Made by a program: the position numbers and the translations under genes
In this document: in pieces, positions 19,273-28,549 of the stretch
Position numbering within the stretch: the stretch's first letter is position 1
Layout: the number at the start of each line of letters is the position of its first letter
NCBI GenBank assembly: GCA_017483225.1
Contig: JAFULF010000037.1
Location: forward strand, 1 to 64,000
Source of the DNA: Alistipes sp.
Lineage (GTDB): Bacteria > Bacteroidota > Bacteroidia > Bacteroidales > Rikenellaceae
Length of the DNA stretch: 64,000 bases
Direction of reading: 5' to 3'
The notes under the pieces: generated by a model
Database searches by the model: none
What the model was told of the DNA's origin: nothing
Seen by the model: only the letters and a program-made list of their open reading frames with translations

Positions 19273-20222
19273 TAGTCGAAGGATTGCATACCCGTCTGGG
19301 CGATTTTCATTATTCGTTGGTATTCGTCGGCGGATAACTCCATAAAGAAGTAGTGGATAGGGTCAACACGCACGCCCTCGTAGCGCACCTCGTAGTGGAG
19401 GTGTGGCGCAAGCGAAAGGCCGGAGTTGCCCGACAGCGCAATGATATCCCCTCGGCGCACCCTCTGGCGACGCTTTACCTTGGCACTTTTCAGGTGGCTG
19501 TATGAGGTGGTATATCCGTTGCCGTGGTCGATTATCACGGTGAGTCCGGAGGTGGAGTTCTTGCCCGAAATCTCCTTCACGATGCCGTCTGCCGTGGCAA
19601 ATACGCTCTCGCCTTCGGGGATTGTGTAGTCCACGCCCTGATGCGACTGCAATGTGCGATAGAACGGGTGCATCAGCACCCCGTAAGAGGCGGTCAGCAG
19701 TGTGAGGTTGTGGTTGATGACGGGCTGTATCGAGGGGATGCGGTTGCGCCCGTCGCCCAAGCCGTCGAGTGACCCCTGCAATGAGGCATACGACTCCTCC
19801 AAGCGTGAGAGCCTTTGCTCCAACTCGTCTGCCGAGGTGAGCAGCTCCCGACGCATCTTGCCCGTGGACTTGGAGAGCAGCTCCTCGTGCAGTTGCACAC
19901 GCTGCTGCTTGTAGTCGGAGTCGAAGTCGTAAGGGTCTGACTCAAAGAGTATTCCGAAGATGTTGCGGTCACGCTCGATGACATTTTCGACAACCATATT
20001 CAGCGAGTCGTAGCGGCTGGTCAGCACCTCATACTCGGCCCGCAGGCGGTCGGTCGAGTGGCGCAGTTCGTACTCCGCCGGCGTGTCGAACATCAGCGAG
20101 AAGATGATGTGATAAATCACGGCGGCACCAATCCAGGTCAGCAGGATGATTGCCAACCTCGACAGGTTGTGACGTATCGAGCGGGACTTGCTCTCCGCTC
20201 TATGTTCGCTATGCTCTGCCAT
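19272..20222 (-). CDS. membrane-anchored M23 (LytM) peptidase
   Basis: The 316-residue protein has a short basic N-terminus, one membrane helix (about 25-48), a coiled-coil stretch (about 60-160) and a C-terminal LytM/M23 domain. Zinc ligands are visible as HQGVD and HLHYE in LAPHLHYEVRYEG, as in active enzymes. It should cut peptidoglycan cross-bridges in the periplasm, or, through its coiled coil, control another hydrolase. It follows a second M23 gene by 3 nt. The pair has the same architecture but low sequence identity. Confidence 0.9.
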   Translation of the reverse strand: MAEHSEHRAESKSRSIRHNLSRLAIILLTWIGAAVIYHIIFSLMFDTPAEYELRHSTDRLRAEYEVLTSRYDSLNMVVENVIERDRNIFGILFESDPYDFDSDYKQQRVQLHEELLSKSTGKMRRELLTSADELEQRLSRLEESYASLQGSLDGLGDGRNRIPSIQPVINHNLTLLTASYGVLMHPFYRTLQSHQGVDYTIPEGESVFATADGIVKEISGKNSTSGLTVIIDHGNGYTTSYSHLKSAKVKRRQRVRRGDIIALSGNSGLSLAPHLHYEVRYEGVRVDPIHYFFMELSADEYQRIMKIAQTGMQSFD

Positions 20223-20225
20223 AAT

Positions 20226-21194
20226 TTACTCAATCTCCAAGTCGGCGTTGTAGCGCATATTCTCCATCAGCTGCTTGTACTCCTCCTTGGTCATATTCTT
20301 GTTGAAATAGTTTACCGGATTTACGTTGCGGCCCATATATATAACCTCGTAGTGGAGGTGTGGCCCCGTCGAGCCGCCCGTCGAGCCTACCTCGCCGATT
20401 ATCTGCCCACGCTTTACCCGCTGGCCCTCGCTGACAAGTATCTTGTCCAGATGGGCGTATCGGGTCTTGTATCCGAACTGGTGGTTGAGCAGAATCTGCT
20501 TGCCGTAGCCTCGGCGACGCTTGCCTATATCTGTCATCTGCACCACGGCATCGCCTGTGGCATATACAGGCACACCTCGGCGACACGACAAATCCACGCC
20601 CTTGTGCATCTTGCGGGTCTTGTATATCGGATGCTTCGACCTTACGCCAAAGGCGTAGAACCACTGTAACTCCATACGGTCGATAGGCCATATTGCAGGG
20701 ATTGCAAACGACATATTCTCCTTGTTCTTGGCCAGAATCTGCAACTCGTCGAGCGATATGGACTCGGCATATACACGGCGTGTCAGGGCATCCATCTCTC
20801 GCCACGTGGTACTCATAAGTGTCGAATACTCATCGCCTTGCAGGTGTGCGTACTTGGAGTCGGGGTAGGGTGTATATACGCCGGGCAGGGAGAGCGAGTC
20901 CACCGAGAAGAGGGCTCTGTAAACGCCTATATCACGATGGTGTATCTCGTCTATCTTGCTCTGCAAGGTTCGGATGCGCTCTTGCAGCACGCTGTACTTC
21001 ATCACCAACTCACGATTCTCGTTGTTTATGGCGTACATCTTCGGCGTGTAGAAGAGTTGTGAGATGACCATATTCAGCAGCGATATGACGATGAATCCGA
21101 GCAGAATTTTGCGCAACATAGCGTATCTGCGGATGCGCTTTTTTGCTGCGTTCTCTGCCTCGATGATGTCGGTATCGGCTGAAACTCTCTTCAC
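20226..21194 (-). CDS. membrane-anchored M23 (LytM) peptidase
   Basis: A 322-residue protein if begun at GTG 21194; the frame runs up to 21263 through non-ATG codons, and the first ATG (21122) would start at the membrane helix and give 298 residues. I prefer GTG because it gives a basic cytosolic tail like that of the downstream paralogue and lies after the promoter at 21233-21240. One membrane helix (about 27-47), a helical linker, then LytM with HKGVDL and PHLHYEV. Active-site residues are intact. Divergent from alaS, a common Bacteroidetes arrangement; likely a periplasmic peptidoglycan endopeptidase. Confidence 0.85.
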   Translation of the reverse strand: MKRVSADTDIIEAENAAKKRIRRYAMLRKILLGFIVISLLNMVISQLFYTPKMYAINNENRELVMKYSVLQERIRTLQSKIDEIHHRDIGVYRALFSVDSLSLPGVYTPYPDSKYAHLQGDEYSTLMSTTWREMDALTRRVYAESISLDELQILAKNKENMSFAIPAIWPIDRMELQWFYAFGVRSKHPIYKTRKMHKGVDLSCRRGVPVYATGDAVVQMTDIGKRRRGYGKQILLNHQFGYKTRYAHLDKILVSEGQRVKRGQIIGEVGSTGGSTGPHLHYEVIYMGRNVNPVNYFNKNMTKEEYKQLMENMRYNADLEIE

Positions 21195-21232
21195 TCGCTG
21201 TAAAAAATTAAAAAACTTTATAAATATAGGTG

Positions 21233-21240
21233 CAAAATTA
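21233..21240 (-). promoter_or_regulatory. -7 box of the M23 operon
   Basis: TAATTTTG on the minus strand. The -33 region, 19 nt up (21263-21260), reads GTTG and lies inside the -7 box region of the divergent alaS promoter, so the two promoters overlap face to face. Confidence 0.55.
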
Positions 21241-21252
21241 GTGTAAATTTTG

Positions 21253-21260
21253 TACTTTTG
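21253..21260 (+). promoter_or_regulatory. -7 box of the alaS promoter
   Basis: TACTTTTG, about 65 nt before the alaS ATG. No TTTG was found at the right distance upstream. It overlaps the M23 promoter region on the other strand. Confidence 0.5.
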
Positions 21261-21326
21261 CAACCTGAAACCGTATCGGTCCTGAAAATAGTAACGAACA
21301 AGCGAAATAAAAATTATAAAGTCAAT

Positions 21327-23936
21327 ATGAAATCAAACGAAATCAGACAAGCGTTTTTGGACTTTTTTGCTGCAAAGGAGCACACCGTGGTTCCTTCGGC
21401 ACCAATGGTTGTCAAGGGCGACCCTACGCTTATGTTTACCAATGCAGGTATGAATCAGTTTAAGGATATCTTTCTTGGCAATGCGCCTCGCAAGTGGGCA
21501 CGAGCCGCTGATTCGCAGAAGTGTTTGCGAGTGTCGGGTAAGCACAACGACTTGGAGGAGGTAGGACACGATACCTACCACCACACGATGTTCGAGATGC
21601 TTGGCAACTGGTCTTTCGGCGACTACTTCAAGAAGGAGGCCATCTCGTGGGCGTGGGAGTTGCTCACCGAGGTATATCACCTGCCGAAGGAGCGTATGTA
21701 CGCCACCGTATTCGAGGGCTCGGAGGAGGATGGAGTGCCATTCGATGATGAGGCTTACGGATATTGGAAGCAGTTCCTGCCCGAGGACCACATCATTCGA
21801 GGCAATAAGCACGACAACTTCTGGGAGATGGGCGAAACCGGCCCTTGCGGTCCTTGCAGCGAGATTCACTTCGACCTGCGTGACGAGGCGGAGGTCGCTG
21901 CCAAGCCGGGCCGAGATATGGTCAATATGGGTCATCCTCAGGTTATCGAGATTTGGAACCTCGTATTTATGCAGTTCAACCGCAAGGCTAACGGCTCGCT
22001 CGAACCACTGCCTGCGAAGCACGTGGATACGGGTATGGGCTTCGAGCGCCTTTGTATGGTTATGCAGGGCAAGAAGTCGAACTACGACACCGATGTTTTC
22101 CAGTCCACTATCGCAGTCTTGTCGGAGATGTCGGGCAAGAAGTACGGCGAGCAGGAGAGTGTAGATGTCGCAATGCGAGTTATCGCCGACCACCTTCGTG
22201 CCATCTCATTCTCGATTGCCGACGGACAGCTCCCGTCAAATGTCAAGGCGGGCTACGTTATCCGTCGAATACTGCGCCGTGCCGTTCGTTATGGTTACAC
22301 ATACCTCGGTTTCAATGAGCCGTTCATCTGCCGTCTGGTTGCTACTCTGGTGGCACAGATGGGCGAGCAGTATCCGGAGTTGAAGGCACAGCAGACGCTC
22401 GTCGAGCGAGTAATCGAGGAGGAGGAGTCCTCGTTCCTGCGCACGCTGGCTACGGGTATCAATATGCTCGAAAATGTCATCAAGAACCTCAACGGAGCGA
22501 AGATTTCCGGCAAGGATGCCTTCCTGCTCTACGATACATACGGATTCCCTATCGACCTCACCGAGCTCATCGCAAAGGAGCACGGTGTGGATGTCGATTT
22601 GGCAGAGTTCGAGAAGGAGTTGCAGGCGCAGAAAGAGCGCTCACGCAACGCTGCCGCACAGGATGTGGACGACTGGCAGGAGCTGGTAGATATCAAGCAG
22701 AGCGAGTTTGTCGGTTACGATATGCTCGAATGTGATATCAAGATAGCACGTGTTCGTCGTGTTCAGACCAAGAACAAGACCACCTATCAGCTGGTCTTCG
22801 ACCGCACTCCGTTCTACGGTAATTCGGGAGGTCAGATTGGCGATACCGGCTATATCGAGAGTGCCAACGAGAAGATTGACATCGTGGCTACCGAGAAGGA
22901 GAACGGTCTGATTATCCACGTGGCAACCTCGTTGCCGGAGAACCTCACCGCTACGTTCCACGCAGTAGTGAATCCGCAGAAGCGCCAGTGCTCGGCAAAC
23001 AACCACACGGCAACCCACCTCTTGCACGCAGCACTGCGCAAGGTGCTGGGTGAGCACGTTGAGCAGAAGGGCTCGATGGTTACGCCGGAGGGGCTGCGTT
23101 TCGACTTCTCGCACTTCCAGAAGGTTACTCCGGAGCAGTTGCGTGAGGTGGAGCGTCTGGTCAATCAGGCGGTGCGTAAGAACGACCCGTTGCAGGAGAA
23201 TCGTGAGGCTACGCAGGAGGAGGCTAAGGCTGCCGGCGCAATGATGCTCTTCGGTGAGAAGTATGGCGACAAGGTGCGTATGGTTCGCTTTGGTGAGTCG
23301 GTAGAGTTGTGCGGTGGTACCCACACCTCGGCTACGGGTAATATCGGTCTGTTCAAGATTGTCAGCGAGAGCGCAATCTCGGCAGGCGTGCGCCGTATCG
23401 AGGCGGTTACGGGCGAGGGTGCCGAGAAGCTGCTCTATACGGCAGAGGATACCATCCACGCCATCGCAGAGACGGTGGGCAACCCTAAACTCGTGGATGC
23501 CGTGCGCCGTCTTGTTGAGAGCAACGATGTGCTCGCCAAGGAGTTGGAGGCTGTGCGCAAGGAGCAGGTGGCTGCTCTGGCAGATAAGATTATGGCCGAT
23601 GTGCCTGCGACCGACGGCGCAACGATAATCACCCGCCAGATGCCACGCCCTACGGAGTTCTTGAAGGATTTGGCTTATAATTTGCGCTCCCGTATCTCAA
23701 ATCTGGTGCTTGTCCTCGGCTCGGAGAGCGACAGCAAGGTTACGCTGATGGTTATGCTCGGCGACGAGATTGTAGCCAAGGGCGTAGATGCAGGTGCTGT
23801 GGTACGTGAGGCCGCAAAACTTATCAATGGCGGCGGCGGTGGCCAGAAGTTCTTCGCAACGGCAGGAGGTAAGAACCCTGACGGCTTGCAGGCGGCTATC
23901 GACAAGGCAAAGGATTTGATTGTAGAAAAATTGTAA
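21327..23936 (+). CDS. alaS: alanyl-tRNA synthetase
   Basis: The 869-residue class II enzyme charges tRNA-Ala and edits mischarged Ser/Gly. The N-terminal catalytic core is clear ([14 protein letters not shown] near 40), the editing domain has [12 protein letters not shown], the zinc site has [10 protein letters not shown], and a C-Ala domain with the glycine-rich [16 protein letters not shown] end follows. I start it at ATG 21327 (MKSNEIRQ); the frame extends upstream only by a TTG and unrelated residues. gpmI follows after 11 nt. Confidence 0.97.
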   Translation: MKSNEIRQAFLDFFAAKEHTVVPSAPMVVKGDPTLMFTNAGMNQFKDIFLGNAPRKWARAADSQKCLRVSGKHNDLEEVGHDTYHHTMFEMLGNWSFGDYFKKEAISWAWELLTEVYHLPKERMYATVFEGSEEDGVPFDDEAYGYWKQFLPEDHIIRGNKHDNFWEMGETGPCGPCSEIHFDLRDEAEVAAKPGRDMVNMGHPQVIEIWNLVFMQFNRKANGSLEPLPAKHVDTGMGFERLCMVMQGKKSNYDTDVFQSTIAVLSEMSGKKYGEQESVDVAMRVIADHLRAISFSIADGQLPSNVKAGYVIRRILRRAVRYGYTYLGFNEPFICRLVATLVAQMGEQYPELKAQQTLVERVIEEEESSFLRTLATGINMLENVIKNLNGAKISGKDAFLLYDTYGFPIDLTELIAKEHGVDVDLAEFEKELQAQKERSRNAAAQDVDDWQELVDIKQSEFVGYDMLECDIKIARVRRVQTKNKTTYQLVFDRTPFYGNSGGQIGDTGYIESANEKIDIVATEKENGLIIHVATSLPENLTATFHAVVNPQKRQCSANNHTATHLLHAALRKVLGEHVEQKGSMVTPEGLRFDFSHFQKVTPEQLREVERLVNQAVRKNDPLQENREATQEEAKAAGAMMLFGEKYGDKVRMVRFGESVELCGGTHTSATGNIGLFKIVSESAISAGVRRIEAVTGEGAEKLLYTAEDTIHAIAETVGNPKLVDAVRRLVESNDVLAKELEAVRKEQVAALADKIMADVPATDGATIITRQMPRPTEFLKDLAYNLRSRISNLVLVLGSESDSKVTLMVMLGDEIVAKGVDAGAVVREAAKLINGGGGGQKFFATAGGKNPDGLQAAIDKAKDLIVEKL

Positions 23937-23947
23937 TAAAAACAGAT

Positions 23948-25474
23948 ATGGCAAACAAAGTTTTATTGATGATTCTCGATGGTTGGGGAATCGGTAACCA
24001 CACAAAGTCGGATGCTATCTATTCGACAAATCCGCAGTTTATCAACGCCTTGACCGAGGCTTATCCGCACGCAGAGTTGCGTACCGACGGCGAGAATGTC
24101 GGTCTGCCTGACGGACAGATGGGTAACTCGGAGGTGGGTCACCTCAATATCGGCGCCGGCCGTGTCGTATATCAGGATTTGGTGAAGATTAACCGTGCGT
24201 GCCGTGACAACTCCATCCTCCAAAATCCGGAGATTGTTGCTGCTTTCGAGTATGCAAAGAGCAAGGGTGTAAATGTTCACTTTATGGGTCTTGTATCCGA
24301 TGGTGGCGTTCACTCTTCGATTGACCACCTCTTCAAGCTGTGCGACATCTCGAAGCACTACGGAATAGAGAACACCTTCGTACACTGCTTTATGGATGGC
24401 CGTGACACCGACCCGAAGAGCGGTAAGGGCTTTATCGAGGCTTTGGAGGCTCATATGGCAACCTCGACAGGCAAGATTGCCTCTATCATCGGTCGCTACT
24501 ACGCTATGGACCGTGATAAGCGTTGGGAGCGTGTCAAGGTCGCTTACGACTGCCTTGTGGATGGCGTAGGCGCAAAGGAGAGCGATATGGTTGCAGCTGT
24601 GCAGAAGTCGTATGACGAGGGCGTTACCGACGAGTTCATCAAGCCTATCGTTCACGTTGACGGCGAGGGTAACGCTATCGGCACCATCAAGCCTAACGAT
24701 ATGGTTATCTTCTTCAACTATCGTAACGACCGTGCTCGTGAGATTACCGTGGCTCTGACACAGCAGGATATGCCGGCAGAGGGTATGCACACGATGCCGC
24801 TCTACTACTGCTGTATGACCCCTTATGACGCATCGTTTACGGGTCTGCACATCCTCTTCGACAAGGAGAACGTGACCAACACCATCGGCGAGTATGTGTC
24901 GTCGCTGGGTCTGTCGCAGTTGCGTATTGCCGAGACCGAGAAGTATGCACACGTTACATTCTTCCTCAACGGAGGTCGTGAGGAGAAGTTCGATAACGAG
25001 GAGCGTATCTTGGTGGCTTCGCCGAAGGTTGCTACCTACGACTTGCAGCCGGAGATGAGCGCATACGAGGTTGCCGATAAGTTGGTTGTTGCGCTGGGCG
25101 AGCAGAAGTACGACTTCGTATGCCTGAACTTCGCAAATGGCGATATGGTGGGCCATACGGGTATCTACGAGGCTATTGAGAAGGCTGTTAAGGCTGTTGA
25201 TACCTGCGTGGAGAAGGTCGTTGAGGCTGCCAAGGCTAACGGCTATGAGGTTGTTATGATTGCCGACCACGGCAACGCCGATAACGCCATCAATGCCGAC
25301 GGCACACCAAATACGGCACACTCGCTCAATCCTGTACCGGTAGTGGTTGTTTCGGACCGTGTAGCGAAGGTTGAGAACGGTATCTTGGCAGACGTTGCAC
25401 CTACGGTGCTCGCACTGATGGGCCTTGCACAGCCTGCCGAGATGAGTGGACATTCGCTCGTTGAGTTCAAGTAG
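23948..25474 (+). CDS. gpmI: 2,3-bisphosphoglycerate-independent phosphoglycerate mutase
   Basis: The 508-residue, manganese-dependent enzyme interconverts 3- and 2-phosphoglycerate in glycolysis. ILDGWG at the N-terminus, the phospho-serine motif [14 protein letters not shown] (about 60-73), [10 protein letters not shown] and the C-terminal ADHGNADNA metal site are all present. Length is normal. It is 11 nt behind alaS, so both are likely read from one promoter, and a strong terminator follows 26 nt after the stop. Confidence 0.97.
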   Translation: MANKVLLMILDGWGIGNHTKSDAIYSTNPQFINALTEAYPHAELRTDGENVGLPDGQMGNSEVGHLNIGAGRVVYQDLVKINRACRDNSILQNPEIVAAFEYAKSKGVNVHFMGLVSDGGVHSSIDHLFKLCDISKHYGIENTFVHCFMDGRDTDPKSGKGFIEALEAHMATSTGKIASIIGRYYAMDRDKRWERVKVAYDCLVDGVGAKESDMVAAVQKSYDEGVTDEFIKPIVHVDGEGNAIGTIKPNDMVIFFNYRNDRAREITVALTQQDMPAEGMHTMPLYYCCMTPYDASFTGLHILFDKENVTNTIGEYVSSLGLSQLRIAETEKYAHVTFFLNGGREEKFDNEERILVASPKVATYDLQPEMSAYEVADKLVVALGEQKYDFVCLNFANGDMVGHTGIYEAIEKAVKAVDTCVEKVVEAAKANGYEVVMIADHGNADNAINADGTPNTAHSLNPVPVVVVSDRVAKVENGILADVAPTVLALMGLAQPAEMSGHSLVEFK

Positions 25475-25500
25475 TATATATACTATATAATTAATGAGAT

Positions 25501-25535
25501 GAGCTGCTCCAATGCGGGGCAGCTCTCTTTTTTTG
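25501..25535 (+). terminator. terminator after gpmI
   Basis: GAGCTGC (25501-25507) pairs with GCAGCTC (25519-25525), followed by TCTTTTTTT. Confidence 0.9.
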
Positions 25536-25584
25536 GTATGGTTTGTGCGAGGCAAGGGGTGAATAATCTCAAAAACAATCTATT

Positions 25585-26994
25585 ATGAAACAACACAACA
25601 CAAGTGCTGCCGATGCGCTCAAATCGGACACCAAATCAACCCTTGCCACAGCCCCTACCGAGTTCCTGCCGAAGCATCCGATGTCCCCGGAGGCGGCATA
25701 TCGTCTGGTCAAAGATGAGACCTACCCGCAGACCCAGCCCCGCCTCAATCTGGCAACCTTCGTGACGACCTATATGGACGAGTATGCCACGAAGTTGATG
25801 AACGAGGCTGTCAATGTGAACTATATAGATGAGACGGAGTACCCCCGTGTGGCGGTTATGTGCGGCCGTTGCATCAATATAATCGCCAATTTGTGGAATA
25901 CGCCCGAGAAGGCGGAGTGGAAGGCGGGTGCCGTGGGCATAGGCTCCTCGGAGGCGTGTATGCTTGGCGGTGTGGCGGCTCTGCTGCGCTGGAAGGCTCG
26001 CCGCAAGGCGGAGGGTAAGCCGTGCGATAAGCCCAACCTCGTTATGAGCGCCGCCTTTCAGGTTGTGTGGGAGAAGTTCTGCCAACTTTGGTCTGTGGAG
26101 CTGCGTCAGGTGCCGCTCTCGCTCGAAAAGCCGTCGCTCGACCCGAAGGAGGCTCTCGCTATGTGCGACGAGAATACGATATGTATAGTGCCTATCGCCG
26201 GCGTTACTTGGACGGGTCTTAACGATGATATTGAGGCTCTGGACAGAGAACTTGATGCCTATAATAAAAAGACGGGCTACGAAATCCCTATCCACGTGGA
26301 TGCCGCCTCGGGAGGCTTTATCCTGCCATTCCTGCAACCGGAGAAGAGGTGGGATTTCCGCCTGAAATGGGTTTGGTCGATATCTACCTCCGGCCACAAG
26401 TACGGCCTCGTATATCCGGGCTTGGGATGGGTTGTGTGGAAGGATAAGAAGTACCTGCCGCAGGAGATGTCGTTCAGCGTGAACTACCTCGGTGCCAATA
26501 TTACGCAGGTGGGCCTCAACTTCTCACGCCCTGCGGCGCAGATTCTCGGCCAGTATTATAACTTCCTGCGCTTGGGCTTCGAGGGCTATAAGCAGATTCA
26601 GCAGGCCTCGATGGATGTAGCTCGCTACTGTCACGAGCAGATAGGCAAGATGTCCTGCTTCTGCAACTATAATAAGACGCTCGAAAATCCGCTCTTTATA
26701 TGGTATATGAATCCGGAGTACGAGAAGACGGCGAAGTGGACTCTGTTCGACCTGCAAGCCCTCCTGCAACAGAATGGCTGGATGGTGCCGGCATATACGA
26801 TGCCGAAGAATATCGACCATCTGGTGGTTATGCGAGTGGTTGTGCGTCAGGATATGACCAAGGATATGGCGGATATGCTGCTTGCCGATATCTGCAATGC
26901 TGTTGAGGGGCTCCAAAACCTCAAATATCCAACCACCTCACGCCTCGCCTGCGAGAAGCAGCAGCACCAGAAGGGCAAGGTGTTTACGCATTAG
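25585..26994 (+). CDS. gadB: glutamate decarboxylase
   Basis: The 469-residue PLP enzyme converts glutamate to GABA, consuming a proton. Fold-type I motifs: GSSEACMLGGVAAL (about 120-133), HVDAASGGFILPFL (237-250) and the PLP lysine K272 in STSGHKYGLVYPG. The C-terminus ends HQKGKVFTH, resembling the HxxT tail that closes the active site at neutral pH in E. coli GadB. Unlike many Bacteroides, no glutamate/GABA antiporter or glutaminase gene stands beside it; it is flanked by terminators and seems to be a single-gene unit. Its promoter is not obvious in the 50 nt upstream. Confidence 0.95.
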   Translation: MKQHNTSAADALKSDTKSTLATAPTEFLPKHPMSPEAAYRLVKDETYPQTQPRLNLATFVTTYMDEYATKLMNEAVNVNYIDETEYPRVAVMCGRCINIIANLWNTPEKAEWKAGAVGIGSSEACMLGGVAALLRWKARRKAEGKPCDKPNLVMSAAFQVVWEKFCQLWSVELRQVPLSLEKPSLDPKEALAMCDENTICIVPIAGVTWTGLNDDIEALDRELDAYNKKTGYEIPIHVDAASGGFILPFLQPEKRWDFRLKWVWSISTSGHKYGLVYPGLGWVVWKDKKYLPQEMSFSVNYLGANITQVGLNFSRPAAQILGQYYNFLRLGFEGYKQIQQASMDVARYCHEQIGKMSCFCNYNKTLENPLFIWYMNPEYEKTAKWTLFDLQALLQQNGWMVPAYTMPKNIDHLVVMRVVVRQDMTKDMADMLLADICNAVEGLQNLKYPTTSRLACEKQQHQKGKVFTH

Positions 26995-27006
26995 GATTCA
27001 TATATT

Positions 27007-27042
27007 AACCTCAAAGGTTGAGTGCCTTTGGGGTTTCTTTAT
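27007..27042 (+). terminator. terminator after gadB
   Basis: An 11-pair stem (AACCTCAAAGG 27007-27017 with CCTTTGGGGTT 27025-27035, one G-T pair) followed by TCTTTATT. Confidence 0.85.
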
Positions 27043-27076
27043 TCTGGAATCAAGAGGTTTATTTTCTGGTGCTCTA

Positions 27077-27108
27077 TTTGTAATTTCGTGTAAAATTATT
27101 TAATTTTG
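27077..27108 (+). promoter_or_regulatory. promoter of leader RNA A
   Basis: TTTG (27077-27080), 20 nt, TAATTTTG (27101-27108): full consensus. It puts the RNA start about 13 nt before the conserved GCCTATG word of the leader. Confidence 0.75.
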
Positions 27109-27127
27109 CAGAAACAATAAAAGATAA

Positions 27128-27359
27128 GCCTATGAAACATCGTGTATAATTTAATACACACATCTTAGACATATTGAAAAAGCGTTCTAGTTTTATTCTA
27201 CTATTCAGAAAGTTTGGCGACTATACGAATACCAGTAGGAATACAACGATGAGTGCTCACGTTTATAGCGTGGGCTTTTAGTTGTTCTACTGGTAGGTAA
27301 GCCAAACACCTCTGAATAGGAATATACTAAAAAGTCCTACGCTTTTTTTTGTGTGTATT
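27128..27359 (+). ncRNA. structured leader RNA, copy A
   Basis: One of three paralogous elements. Nested pairings: AATACACAC (27153-27161) with GTGTGTATT (27351-27359); AAAAAGCG (27177-27184) with CGCTTTTT (27340-27347); CTATTCAGA (27201-27209) with TCTGAATAG (27311-27319); GTTTGGC (27212-27218) with GCCAAAC (27301-27307); ACCAGTAG (27231-27238) with CTACTGGT (27287-27294); and the invariant tip GCTCACG (27255-27261) with CGTGGGC (27269-27275). The 5' side keeps an unpaired GACATAT block shared with copy C. A consensus promoter precedes it, and the lipoprotein start codon comes 48 nt after it. No other promoter was seen between it and the gene, so it is probably a 5' leader, though a separate small RNA is possible. 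Confidence 0.7.
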
Positions 27360-27407
27360 CTTTTGTCTGGACTTTTAATAGATTTATAACTAATTCATAC
27401 AAGCATT

Positions 27408-28484
27408 ATGATGAAACAATTCAAATTGAACTTTATTTTATTTTTAATATTAGGTTGTGTTACCTCTTTTTATTCTTGTGGTGAGGATTATCCAGAAGAT
27501 TATTATCCTGATAATAGTTATCCTGATGATAGCTATAATAATAACTACATTGCAGCTCCATCGGGACTCTCTGCTTATGCAACATCTACGAGTATTCAGT
27601 TGTCCTGGAATTCTGTGAGTTCTGCGACAGTATACTATGTGTATAGGAGTACAAGCCTTACTGGAACATATGGGTTTCTTTGTGGCGTATTCAGTACTTA
27701 TTGTTACGATGATACGGCATCACCAGGTGTGACATACTTTTATAAAGTAATGGCCAAGAATGACCATTCTAGTAGCGAATACTCTAATGTCGTTTCGGCA
27801 AGTATTAGTAGCAACTCTGGCGGCAACTCTGGTGGTAATTCAGGTGGTAATTCAGGTGGTGGCTCAACTGTGACTATTCCATCGGCTCCGATCGGAGTAT
27901 ATGCAAGTAATTATGGCAATGTTTACATTCCAGATGTTAGGATAACATGGGATTCGGTGTCTGGTGCAACTGGCTATTATGTATATCGTAGTACATCTGC
28001 AAGTGGCTCATATTCAAGATTGGGCTCTACCTCAAATACCTATTATAGTGATTCGAGCGTTAAGGTTGGTAATACATATTACTACAAGGTAGCAGCTTAC
28101 AATAATGCAGGAACAAGCAGTTATAGTTCATACGCAAAATTCGAGTTTACAGATACTCGCAAGCCTGGGCCTGTAACGTATGGTAACTGTACAGTAAGCG
28201 GTACGACTATGACTTTGAGATGGAGTATTCCGTCAGATTCTTCGTACGGTAAACCAACAAAAGCTTTACTTCGTGTTAAGAACCCTGATAGTGATGAGTA
28301 TGTGACATTGAAGGAGTTGTCAGGCACAGCCACCTCTGTGTCGTTTACATATACGCCGTGGGTGCATACATCTGGTTATTTAGACGGATACATATATGCA
28401 GGTATCATTTTAGAGAATGAAAATGGCACAGGTGGAGGTTCTCCAAAGATATATGATAATAATAACAAGAAATGGATGAACTAA
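27408..28484 (+). CDS. lipoprotein with two fibronectin type III domains
   Basis: The 358-residue protein has an SPII signal ending TSFYSC (Cys24; ATG 27411 is an equal alternative start), then a Tyr/Asp/Pro-rich low-complexity stretch (25-47). Two FnIII-like domains follow (about 48-133 and 155-248), both with the SATVYYVYRST / GATGYYVYRSTS and YYKVAAYN patterns, joined by a Ser-Gly-Gly-Asn linker. A third beta-rich region (about 255-350) is not recognised. It is probably exposed at the cell surface, with a role in binding rather than catalysis (inference). Codons are much more AT-rich than in gadB. It stands alone between leader RNA A and a bidirectional terminator. Confidence 0.85.
   Translation: MMKQFKLNFILFLILGCVTSFYSCGEDYPEDYYPDNSYPDDSYNNNYIAAPSGLSAYATSTSIQLSWNSVSSATVYYVYRSTSLTGTYGFLCGVFSTYCYDDTASPGVTYFYKVMAKNDHSSSEYSNVVSASISSNSGGNSGGNSGGNSGGGSTVTIPSAPIGVYASNYGNVYIPDVRITWDSVSGATGYYVYRSTSASGSYSRLGSTSNTYYSDSSVKVGNTYYYKVAAYNNAGTSSYSSYAKFEFTDTRKPGPVTYGNCTVSGTTMTLRWSIPSDSSYGKPTKALLRVKNPDSDEYVTLKELSGTATSVSFTYTPWVHTSGYLDGYIYAGIILENENGTGGGSPKIYDNNNKKWMN
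27813..27860 (+). repeat. 12-bp tandem repeat coding the Gly/Asn/Ser linker
   Basis: Four 12-bp units (AACTCTGGCGGC, AACTCTGGTGGT, then AATTCAGGTGGT twice) encode NSGG repeats between the two FnIII domains. Copy number could vary by slippage without changing the frame. Confidence 0.85.
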
Positions 28485-28497
28485 TTCATTGACTAAC

Positions 28498-28534
28498 AAA
28501 CACGGGTCGGCAACAATAATGCCGACCCGTGTTT
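28498..28534. terminator. bidirectional terminator
   Basis: A perfect stem of 15 pairs (28498-28512 with 28520-28534) with A-rich and T-rich flanks lies between two convergent lipoprotein genes and can serve both. Confidence 0.9.
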
Positions 28535-28549
28535 TATTTGGCAAGCCGC

